Of a stretch of DNA of 64,000 nucleotides, positions 45,801 to 52,418 are shown piece after piece. The stretch is from a virus. Each line of letters begins with the position of its first letter. Position 1 is the stretch's first letter. The stretch spans positions 42,992 to 106,991 of the IMG/VR virus record IMGVR_UViG_3300010883_000006. One strand, written 5' to 3'. A program made the position numbers and the translations under genes. Under the pieces are notes generated by a model. That model was not told the DNA's origin, made no database searches, and saw only the letters and a program-made list of their open reading frames with translations.

Positions 45801-46442
45801 CCCATTAGCGAAAGTAGTTAATGGACCGGAAGTTATTGATGTTCCAGACCAATAAGTTGGTACATTAGTTACCAAATAAGAAACTGGAGTTTTACCACTT
45901 GCTCCATAACAAGAAGTTTGTCCAGAACCTTTGTAGTAATAACCTTGTTGGTCTACAATATCATATTGTGTATCACCTGTTTGGTAATATCCTTGACCTG
46001 GGAAAACCCTTGTCTCTCCAGATAGTGTTGAGAAACCTGGTACGTACGCATTATTCCATGAGGTACATTGTGATTGTATTGTATCACAATTTACATTACC
46101 CCTAGTCAATATAGACCACGAAGGCCCAGCATCAAAACCAGAATAACCAAGTACCCTAGTAACAAATAGTTGATTTGATTGTTGTAAATATGCTTTCGCA
46201 ATATATGATAGTTCATATTTTGGTATTTGTGTTTCAACGTACTTTTCAGTACTAGTAGTACCGAAGTAAGTTTGAAACTCACCATATGAACTTATTAAAA
46301 TAGGTTCAAACGCTGGACCTTGTAAAGTCTCACCCGCTAAACCTAATGTTGTAACACCTACACTTTGTGCTACGAAACTTAAATCTTTCTCCGACGTGTA
46401 AACACCCGGAGAAACAAATACTTTGTTAGAATTACTCGCCAT
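42810..46442 (-). CDS. 18: Tail sheath protein, gp18-like, with very large insertion
   Basis: The N-terminus (VFVSPGVYTSEKDLSFVAQSVGVTTLGLAGETLQGPAF) and C-terminus (AGRINPIATFSDVGTIIWGNKTLQ, INVRRLLLQARKLISSVSVKLVFEQND, then KIYIKPTRSLEFISVEFLITPTG) are typical of T4 gp18. The protein is 1210 residues against 659 in T4. The extra sequence lies between about residues 100 and 850 and is Thr/Ser/Gly/Asn-rich with several Cys (CATGTTPC, CSQHSELCAHILCGCPYG), like a surface-exposed decoration. The sheath contracts to drive the tube into the cell. A TATTTATTT element lies about 40 nt upstream. Confidence 0.92.
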   Translation of the reverse strand: MASNSNKVFVSPGVYTSEKDLSFVAQSVGVTTLGLAGETLQGPAFEPILISSYGEFQTYFGTTSTEKYVETQIPKYELSYIAKAYLQQSNQLFVTRVLGYSGFDAGPSWSILTRGNVNCDTIQSQCTSWNNAYVPGFSTLSGETRVFPGQGYYQTGDTQYDIVDQQGYYYKGSGQTSCYGASGKTPVSYLVTNVPTYWSGTSITSGPLTTFANGSMQPLGNDWYSTHLPSVIVPTIDELITKYDGSTTTLRQDLNSFFYALYNNFSHPSATCATGTTPCLTNLTGTSLAYQYGVSNFDVGNPSSGNTWPAPVINSSGGFIDDTFWAAFSGVTSNRLNSQYNPNGYADSPFCDAGSNTNQNDSWEYTFFDYVDGAYTGVSMTIGVDLANGAVQDASTVSATNLYTGSTSMTFTYWSAATYCDFDNQVVATFRSRGVSTLGSGGPEYRVTGTTNVTFVCTGSTYDDVLTNPFSTFAIDVTDRENRGFRFDTNMAPTDKKFLKKVFGVQPFDKDMLEVPIFVEESYPNMLTHAYKKGYVRGLQCTLLNLPEFRNANNTNTIGFYQEQWQTPVTPYVVSELRGSKVYKLFRAVSVADGNAANTAIKISIINISLERAEFDLIVRSYYDTDSSPTVLEKYTRCSMNPSLNSYVGQKIGTVNGDYELKSRYIMLDMDPELEMDNNLWDAVPCGFEGYISRSYDSMRSPTLYYKTKYDAPGDVIYDPPFGTTAGLTNRSLSSGDKIRTTYLGISDVAPGAYDDDFFQYKGKQAPTNACNDSSGDDWACLTQGFHLDSGATCSQHSELCAHILCGCPYGSTASSATTDQFAVGDAPFTQEPTNIGSPYYKLQSRKFTFMPYGGFDGWDIYRKFRTNGDSYIRGKSGFLNGACSTTQFPGATGDGSFKFLTKTPWGEAGYFATTDYYAYLFGIRTFRNPEAVNINVFSTPGIDYVNNSNLVEESIEMVVGERADSLYVCTTPDFNVFVSSPSDPSNIIQPTEAVDNLDNTGIDSNYTATYYPWVLHNDTENNTRIWLPPTYDVMRNIALTDNISFPWFASAGYTRGIVNAVKARKKLTLDERDTLYAGRINPIATFSDVGTIIWGNKTLQARESALDRINVRRLLLQARKLISSVSVKLVFEQNDEQVRNEFLDLVNPILDSIRRERGLTDFRVVVSDDPQLIDQNTLEGKIYIKPTRSLEFISVEFLITPTGASFENI

Positions 46443-46482
46443 TTCTCTTATTATTTTTAGTTATTATTATTATTCGATTTTT

Positions 46483-46491
46483 AAATAAATA
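46483..46491 (-). promoter_or_regulatory. Candidate late promoter element TATTTATTT (tail sheath)
   Basis: Variant motif 40 nt before the sheath ATG in the divergent gap between the sheath and the ribbon-helix-helix-like gene. The remaining leader is A/T-rich. Confidence 0.3.
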
Positions 46492-46555
46492 TTATGACCA
46501 GACTCAAAAGCATTAACTAAAATAACTAAATAATTAATGTGTGGGAAAAAAGTCA

Positions 46556-46563
46556 TACTTTTG
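46556..46563 (+). promoter_or_regulatory. Bacteroidota-type -7 element TACTTTTG
   Basis: TACTTTTG fits TAnnTTTG and lies 14 nt before ATG 46578. No clear TTTG is found 19-21 nt upstream, so the promoter is weaker or needs an activator. It would leave a very short leader. Confidence 0.45.
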
Positions 46564-46577
46564 TCATACTTATTGGT

Positions 46578-46739
46578 ATGGAACACCCCAAAAGAGTAAA
46601 AAATATCAAGATAACGCCAAAAACCCATAATATTTTAAAATCGTATTGTGATAAAAATGCTTTAAAGATGTTTGCTTTTGTTGAGAAGTTAATAATGGAT
46701 AAGTGTAAACCTAAACCAGACATATACGGTGATAGTTAA
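46578..46739 (+). CDS. Small ribbon-helix-helix-like protein
   Basis: ATG 46578 gives a 53-residue protein, MEHPKRVKNIKITPKTHNIL..., with a beta strand (VKNIKIT) followed by two helices (KTHNILKSYCDKN and FAFVEKLIMDKC), the Arc/MetJ ribbon-helix-helix layout. A longer frame from GTG 46539 would translate through the -7 promoter element, so the ATG is preferred. It would bind DNA as a dimer and may regulate phage or host genes; its own divergent gap with the sheath gene is an obvious candidate site. Its stop overlaps the convergent 442-residue gene. Confidence 0.68.
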   Translation: MEHPKRVKNIKITPKTHNILKSYCDKNALKMFAFVEKLIMDKCKPKPDIYGDS

Positions 46740-48064
46740 TTAAAGTCAACCGAGAAGGTCAAGCACGACTCTTTATATGGGTCTATCTTAACAATGTTAA
46801 ACGCAAGTGTTTGTCCTTTTAAAACATAATATACTGTAAATTTAGCGGCCGGTGTGTTAACACCGTCTATAGTTATAGAACAAGAAGTTATGTTAGTCAT
46901 CTCTATAATTTGTAAATTACCATTATACATAAACACTTTACTACCATCTGTTTCTTGTGGTGGACCAATCTCTACAGTAGGTGTACTAGTATAACCTGAG
47001 CCCATAAATGTAACATCTATAGAAGTAACTGACTTATTAGTAACCACAGCTGTAGCTGTTGCTGCTGATATAGCTGGAATACCACCACCCAATAAAGTAA
47101 CAGACGGTACACTTGAATACCCTGAACCAGTAATGTCTACAGTTATACCAGTAACCGAACCTCCGGAAATTATCGCTGTAGCACTCGCGGTAGTTCCAGA
47201 AGCAAAACAAACTACCTCTGTAAAAGGACCTTCTGGATTTTCTTCTGTTGGTGGGGACTTTCTTTTTTTTGTTCTGGTGTCTACTTCTGTTAAAACTATA
47301 GACCTAGAGATTGCCGGTGTAACTTCAAACTCTTCACCGTCTATTAAAAATCCCTGTAATTGTAAATTGTAATTTTGGTTATAGAATCTTCTTTTTTCAA
47401 GATTACTTAATTGGCTTTCATCACTTATAGTCTGCATTATTATAGGAATGTAGTGTCCCTTAACAAAAGTATATGCCTGTCTAGAGGTGAAAGTTTGCAA
47501 CATTACCTTATTAAAGTGATTTAACTCCCTCATTCGGTTACAAACAATTTTTATATCATAACTAATATCGATAGGTACCGGTTGTGGTATTTTATATAAA
47601 TCCATTCCTTTTCTTTGCCCGTCCCAAGTTGGTACTTTGGCATAATGGAAAGCCCTCCTATCTGGTATAGTGTAATTTAAAGCTGGGTTTGTACCATACT
47701 GTGGGTCCGGTTGTCTAACTACCACTAAAAACGGAAGGTCTACCTGCCTGTCATCATCAACAAAACTCCAAGTATTTGAAAACTCTGCCCACCTCTGAAC
47801 TGTAAGTATTTGGTCTATAAAATTTATACTTTTACCATCAATTTGTATTCTTAGTCGTTCCTTAACAAAATCTAACATACCTAAATCCAAATCTTCATGT
47901 AATACACTTTTAGGTAAAAAGGTACCATCTTTACTAATAAATTCTTCTAATTGTTTTCTTCTTTTAGGTGTGGACATGCCATCATATCCAGAGGGGTAAT
48001 GAGGTTGATTCCTAACTACCGGATACATGTTTAGTGTTTTTTTAACTTTTTTAGGTAGAGCCAT
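46736..48064 (-). CDS. Tail/neck structural protein with GSGYxSxPxV repeats
   Basis: This 442-residue protein is not firmly assigned. Residues 1-270 are a soluble domain (LEEFISKDGTFLPKSVLHEDLDLGMLDFVKERL; GMDLYKIPQPVPIDISYDIKIVCNRMRELNHFN) of the kind found in T4-like tail-completion or sheath-terminator proteins. Two tandem beta units, GSGYSSVPSVTLLGGG and GSGYTSTPTVEIGPP, follow at about 310-370, a module seen in many phage structural proteins. It lies 1 nt after the 171-residue neck candidate and upstream of the sheath, matching the position of gp15 in T4. That identity is inferred. Confidence 0.72.
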   Translation of the reverse strand: MALPKKVKKTLNMYPVVRNQPHYPSGYDGMSTPKRRKQLEEFISKDGTFLPKSVLHEDLDLGMLDFVKERLRIQIDGKSINFIDQILTVQRWAEFSNTWSFVDDDRQVDLPFLVVVRQPDPQYGTNPALNYTIPDRRAFHYAKVPTWDGQRKGMDLYKIPQPVPIDISYDIKIVCNRMRELNHFNKVMLQTFTSRQAYTFVKGHYIPIIMQTISDESQLSNLEKRRFYNQNYNLQLQGFLIDGEEFEVTPAISRSIVLTEVDTRTKKRKSPPTEENPEGPFTEVVCFASGTTASATAIISGGSVTGITVDITGSGYSSVPSVTLLGGGIPAISAATATAVVTNKSVTSIDVTFMGSGYTSTPTVEIGPPQETDGSKVFMYNGNLQIIEMTNITSCSITIDGVNTPAAKFTVYYVLKGQTLAFNIVKIDPYKESCLTFSVDFN

Positions 48065-48065
48065 A

Positions 48066-48581
48066 TTAGATTCCTTTAAATTCGTTTTCTGAAGTTGGGG
48101 TACACACTACAGTTCTATAAAATGGTTTATATCCACCAATGGTATGTGAATTATCATTTGCTATTTTACCATCATTAGCAACAACAAAGTATCTTGTTTT
48201 GTCTTCTGTTTCTGGGTAACCAATATAATCACCATAACTTATATCTACCCCTAGTTCTTTTAAATGTTTAATATAGACACTTAAGGTTAAGTTGCCACTC
48301 TCTATATATCTCATAATTCCACCAGCATAACTATCATTCACTGGTTGTTCTATTTTTACTAATGCCTTAATCTCTACAGGTGGATAATAACGTATTTCCT
48401 CTGGTAAAGCTTCACCGTAGACCCTATCACCTACAGTCTTTTCTCTATCTACCCTAAATAAAACTAAAGTAAAATTAAGGTTACCATGTAAGTATTCCAT
48501 GCCTATTCGTTCATGAAGATTCATATCCTCACTTCCGAAAAACTTATTTATTCTTGTTATTGGTACCCTATTTTTTGCCAT
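48066..48581 (-). CDS. Neck/head-completion protein candidate (gp14-like)
   Basis: This 171-residue protein includes DREKTVGDRVYGEALPEEIRYYPPVEIKALVKIEQP and LKELGVDISYGDYIGYPETEDKTRYFVV, resembling the pattern of T4-like neck proteins such as gp14 (a VYGE motif, then a 'GDxI.y' beta region). T4 gp14 is longer (256). It precedes the 442-residue protein in one unit, and the gp13-like gene lies close by on the other strand. A TATTTATAA element lies 16 nt upstream. Assignment is tentative. Confidence 0.68.
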   Translation of the reverse strand: MAKNRVPITRINKFFGSEDMNLHERIGMEYLHGNLNFTLVLFRVDREKTVGDRVYGEALPEEIRYYPPVEIKALVKIEQPVNDSYAGGIMRYIESGNLTLSVYIKHLKELGVDISYGDYIGYPETEDKTRYFVVANDGKIANDNSHTIGGYKPFYRTVVCTPTSENEFKGI

Positions 48582-48597
48582 AAAACGTCTTTATACT

Positions 48598-48606
48598 TTA
48601 TAAATA
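48598..48606 (-). promoter_or_regulatory. Candidate late promoter element TATTTATAA
   Basis: Directional motif 16 nt before the ATG of the gp14-like gene, in the 64-nt divergent gap with the SNF2 helicase gene. Confidence 0.45.
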
Positions 48607-48645
48607 CTTAGATAATGGTTATAATTATTTGTTAAATTATTTAGT

Positions 48646-50379
48646 TTGGATATACAGATACCAGAAAAGAAAGCTATGAATATTTTGGCCTCATATAATG
48701 GAGCCAACAATTATATATTGGATATAAGGGAAAAAAGTAATAGTAAATACTATAAATTAGGTCGCTCTCAATCAGAGTACATAATAAAGTATTTTAATGA
48801 TGTGCCCAAAATAGCCAGAAAATGGGTGGATATCGACACATATTACGGAGACCAACTACAAGAACAAAAAATATTACCAAAAAAACCTAATAAGATTTGG
48901 GTGGAAAAGATATTGGTACAAAAAGACAAGTCTTTCCATATCTGGGGAAGGGTGATTGAATCTGAAAAACTTTATGCCTTCTGGGTACCAAAATCCCAAC
49001 TTATACCAGACAATAAAGAAAAAATAGAAGTTAACTATCAAGAATTTTCTCATCGTCCACCACTAGAACACCAAAAAGAAGCCATAGAAAAGTTAATAAG
49101 TAACAAAAAATTTATATTGGCTGACGATATGGGGTTAGGCAAAACTACCGCTGCTGTTATAGCGGCCATAGTTACTAAATCAAAAAAAATACTAGTTATT
49201 TGTCCAGCTTCATTAAAACTTAACTGGAAAAGAGAGATTGAGAACTATAGTAAAGAAAAAATAAGTATTATAGAGGGTAAAAAATGGGAGGATGGAAAAT
49301 ATGTGATAATAAACTATGACATATTAAAAAACTTTCACTCACCTAAAGATAAAAATAACACAATAATAAATTCGGGGTTTGATTTGATAATTGTGGATGA
49401 AGCACACTACATATCAAACAGTAAAGCACAAAGAACAAAAATAGCTAATGGAATAATCGATGTCTCAGAAAGAGCGTGGTTACTGTCTGGAACACCAATG
49501 ACATCAAGACCAATTAATTATTATAACTTACTTAAGTTAGTTGAGAGTAGGGTTTCGGTAAATTGGATTGGTTACGTTACCAGGTATTGTGATGGAAAAC
49601 AATTTAGGGGTCCTGGTGGTAGAAAAATATGGAATGTAAGTGGTTCTTCTAACTTAGAAGAATTAAGAGACAGAACAAAAAATAAAGTACTTAGGAGGTT
49701 AAAAGAAGATGTAATTGATTTACCGGATAAAATAATCACACCAATATACCTAGAACTTAGTTCTTATGAGTATAAAAAAGAAATGGGGGATTATTTAAGT
49801 TGGTCTGATGATAGTCAAGAACAAAACCTGGCGATTCATTTAGCTAAACTAATGAAAGTTAGACAAATTATTGCTAATGAAAAAATAAAAATAACTTGTG
49901 ACCTAATAGAACAGTCTCTAGACCAAGAAAAAAAAGTAATTGTATTTACAAATTTTACTAAACCTTTAATGGATATGTACGAAAAATTTAAAGATGTTTC
50001 AGTTGTATTACATGGGTCAATGAAAAAAGAAGATAGACAAGAAAGTGTGGATAAGTTCCAAACAGACCCAAACACCAAAGTGTTTATATCAAATTTAAAA
50101 TCTGGTGGTGTGGGGATTACCTTGACTGAGGCTGAAGTGGTAATTATGAACGATTTAAGTTTTGTACCTTCCGACCACTCACAGGCTGAAGACAGGGCTT
50201 TTAGAATAGGTCAAAAGAAAAATGTTTCTTGTATCTACCCTATTTATGAAAACACTATAGAACAAACCATATATACTATTTTACAAAATAAAAAGAATAT
50301 TATCGATACGGTAATGGGAGACAACATAAATGACGAGGATATTCTTTCTGCTATACTTAACGAGTTAAACATTAATTAA
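48646..50379 (+). CDS. SNF2-family DNA translocase/helicase
   Basis: This 577-residue SF2 motor has LEHQKEAIEKL (Q-like), Walker A DDMGLGKTT near 160-168, CPASLKLNW (Ia), DEAHYI near 250 (II), LSGTPMTSRP (III), VIVFTNFT (IV), GGVGITLTEA (V) and QAEDRAFRIGQ (VI), all intact. N-terminal 140 residues are a small accessory domain. It resembles SMARCAL1-type annealing helicases more than T4 UvsW, though it could do the same job: branch migration and fork remodelling. The start is TTG 48646, with ATG 48676 a possible alternative. It stands alone between neck genes on either side. Confidence 0.9.
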   Translation: MDIQIPEKKAMNILASYNGANNYILDIREKSNSKYYKLGRSQSEYIIKYFNDVPKIARKWVDIDTYYGDQLQEQKILPKKPNKIWVEKILVQKDKSFHIWGRVIESEKLYAFWVPKSQLIPDNKEKIEVNYQEFSHRPPLEHQKEAIEKLISNKKFILADDMGLGKTTAAVIAAIVTKSKKILVICPASLKLNWKREIENYSKEKISIIEGKKWEDGKYVIINYDILKNFHSPKDKNNTIINSGFDLIIVDEAHYISNSKAQRTKIANGIIDVSERAWLLSGTPMTSRPINYYNLLKLVESRVSVNWIGYVTRYCDGKQFRGPGGRKIWNVSGSSNLEELRDRTKNKVLRRLKEDVIDLPDKIITPIYLELSSYEYKKEMGDYLSWSDDSQEQNLAIHLAKLMKVRQIIANEKIKITCDLIEQSLDQEKKVIVFTNFTKPLMDMYEKFKDVSVVLHGSMKKEDRQESVDKFQTDPNTKVFISNLKSGGVGITLTEAEVVIMNDLSFVPSDHSQAEDRAFRIGQKKNVSCIYPIYENTIEQTIYTILQNKKNIIDTVMGDNINDEDILSAILNELNIN

Positions 50380-50409
50380 AATATTTATGGGTATATAGTT
50401 ATTAAAATA

Positions 50410-50418
50410 TATTTATAA
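50410..50418 (+). promoter_or_regulatory. Candidate late promoter element TATTTATAA
   Basis: Directional motif 10 nt before ATG 50429 of the neck protein gene, in a 49-nt gap. Confidence 0.45.
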
Positions 50419-50428
50419 ATAAAAACGT

Positions 50429-51541
50429 ATGTCATCAGGAATAGACCCAACAGAAAGAAATAAATTATTTACCCAACTAAGACACCAGTTAGGGGCACCT
50501 ATTATTGGTGTGGAATTAGAAGATGAGATGTTAGACTCTCTTTTAGAGCTTGCAATTCAAGATTACGCTATGTATGTCCAAGATTGGTTAATTGAGAACC
50601 AGTGGTCTTCTTTATATGGGATAAATGTAGATGAGGCTGATTTAGCTAGAGCATTTACAACTAGGAGTTTAGATTGGGAAACTTCATTCACTTACGCATA
50701 TTCTAAAATTGTTGGTTTACAAGCTGGAGGTCCTTGGCAATTAAAAAAGGATTTTATTACTCTGGTAAAAGACCAACAGATATACCAAATACCAGCCGGT
50801 AGAGAAATAAACGAAGTTTTATGGTACACCAGACCTGAATTAGACCAATCATTTATCGACCCATTTATGGGTGGTGCTGGTGGAATGGGTGGAATGGGAG
50901 GTGGAATGGGAATGGCTCAAATGGGTATTGTTGGGTCTTACTATATGATGCCTGCTTATGATATACTACTTAGAATGGGTGATAGGAACCTTAAAAATAG
51001 ATTGATTGGTGGTGAATTAACCTATAGAATTACTGCTGGACCTGAAGGGTCAAAGTTTCTTCACTTATATAATGTACCTGGTGGTAATTTTGATTTTAGT
51101 AATAAATTAATGAAAAGTGATAGAGTTTGGTATTGGTATTACGATATAGATGGTGATGTTGACGATTGTTATAGACAAAACCCTGACATTATTAGGTTAC
51201 CTTCTGATGTTCCTTTACAAGATATAGAATGGTACGAATTAAATTCAGCTGCGAAAGCGTGGGCTAGAAGATATTTTACCGCATTAGCCAAAGAAACCTT
51301 GGGTAGGGTTAGGGGTAAATTTAGTGGTGCATTAAAAATACCAGATAGTGAGTTAACAATGGATTACTCAAGTCTGTCTTCGGAGGCTATAGACGAAAAA
51401 TCTAGATTAATAGAAGAATTAACCGGTAGATTAGAAAGGTTACGTCAAGATAAGATGATGGAAAGGAAAGCTAACGAAGCTGAAAACCTAAATAAATCAT
51501 TACAGTATCGTCCATTTCAGGACCCTTATAACGTAATTTAA
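50429..51541 (+). CDS. 13: Neck protein, T4 gp13-like
   Basis: This 370-residue protein starts with RHQLGAPIIGVELEDEMLDSLLELAIQDYAMYVQDWL, the typical opening of T4-like gp13 neck proteins, which join the filled head to the tail. At about 148-170 a Gly/Met-rich loop (GGAGGMGGMGGGMGMAQMG) interrupts the domain. The C-terminal part (LNSAAKAWARRYFTALAKETLGRVRGKFSG) is helical and ends in a charged coiled coil. T4 gp13 is 309 residues. Followed by the S74 fibre gene after 1 nt. Confidence 0.82.
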   Translation: MSSGIDPTERNKLFTQLRHQLGAPIIGVELEDEMLDSLLELAIQDYAMYVQDWLIENQWSSLYGINVDEADLARAFTTRSLDWETSFTYAYSKIVGLQAGGPWQLKKDFITLVKDQQIYQIPAGREINEVLWYTRPELDQSFIDPFMGGAGGMGGMGGGMGMAQMGIVGSYYMMPAYDILLRMGDRNLKNRLIGGELTYRITAGPEGSKFLHLYNVPGGNFDFSNKLMKSDRVWYWYYDIDGDVDDCYRQNPDIIRLPSDVPLQDIEWYELNSAAKAWARRYFTALAKETLGRVRGKFSGALKIPDSELTMDYSSLSSEAIDEKSRLIEELTGRLERLRQDKMMERKANEAENLNKSLQYRPFQDPYNVI

Positions 51542-51542
51542 A

Positions 51543-52418
51543 ATGGGATATGATTATTTAGGACAAAGTGGTCTAAGAACAAGAACTGACTTTTCTAGGC
51601 AAATTTACCAAAACAGGTGTACTACAGCTACAATGTCTGGGTCAACTAACATAGGTGATAATTTAAGAGCTAACTGGTATAGTGCTGACACATATAACTT
51701 TACTGTAAGTGCAACTACTGGTTCAACAGTGGTATTCGCGTTAAATCAACAACCTAATTTAAATACCTGGGCATCTTCTGTACAGATAAACCCAAACCAA
51801 ATACCCACAGCAGACAATTTAGATTTACAAATTGACCCCGCAACTGGTGAGGTAACAAAACACTCCTCATCATTAAGGTACAAATATGATGTGGAAGTTT
51901 TGCCTTTTTCATCGTACTCTAAATTACTACAATTAGAACCTAAGAAATTTAAATGGACACATAACGGCCAAGAAAGTATTGGTTTGATTGCTGAGGAAGT
52001 AGATTCTTTGGGGTTAAAAGATTTTGTTCATTACGATTCTGAAGGTAAACCAGATGGTGTTAAATACAAACTTTTAGCTGTTGGGTTAATGGGTGTGTTA
52101 AAAAATGGGTTACTTGACGGACTAATAAACTCTGATGAGTCAGATAAAAAATCAATTAAAATTATCAATGAAGACTATACGACCAATAAAGAAGATTATC
52201 TAATAGTTAAAGGTGAGAATAGTAAAATAACTTTAATAGGTGAAGAAGGGTATAAAGTTTATATAAAATCTATGGTAGAATGTTTAGTTAAAACTTCAGT
52301 AGGTTTAATAGATGACAATTGGGGGTCATTACAACTAGGTTCAGAAAGTTGTATAGAACTTATTTTCACAGAAGGTTCTTGGTACATATTATCATCAGAC
52401 GGTATTAAGAATTCCTAA
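51543..52418 (+). CDS. Fibre-like protein with S74 intramolecular chaperone domain
   Basis: This 291-residue protein has a Thr/Asn-rich fibre-like N-terminus (1-100), then a peptidase S74 (intramolecular chaperone) domain at about 105-190: SSSLRYKYDVEVLPF (S108-S110 and K114 region), LQLEPKKFKWTHNGQESIGLIAEEV, and VKYKLLAVGLMGVL. S74 domains trimerise fibres and cut themselves off. Usually this domain ends the protein; here about 100 more beta-rich residues follow. The last 24 nt overlap the convergent DNA polymerase gene. Confidence 0.8.
   Translation: MGYDYLGQSGLRTRTDFSRQIYQNRCTTATMSGSTNIGDNLRANWYSADTYNFTVSATTGSTVVFALNQQPNLNTWASSVQINPNQIPTADNLDLQIDPATGEVTKHSSSLRYKYDVEVLPFSSYSKLLQLEPKKFKWTHNGQESIGLIAEEVDSLGLKDFVHYDSEGKPDGVKYKLLAVGLMGVLKNGLLDGLINSDESDKKSIKIINEDYTTNKEDYLIVKGENSKITLIGEEGYKVYIKSMVECLVKTSVGLIDDNWGSLQLGSESCIELIFTEGSWYILSSDGIKNS

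Noticed and set aside
46539-46577. Longer start (GTG 46539) for the ribbon-helix-helix-like protein
   Set aside because: The extra codons overlap a TAnnTTTG promoter element and add a segment outside the RHH fold; ATG 46578 fits better.
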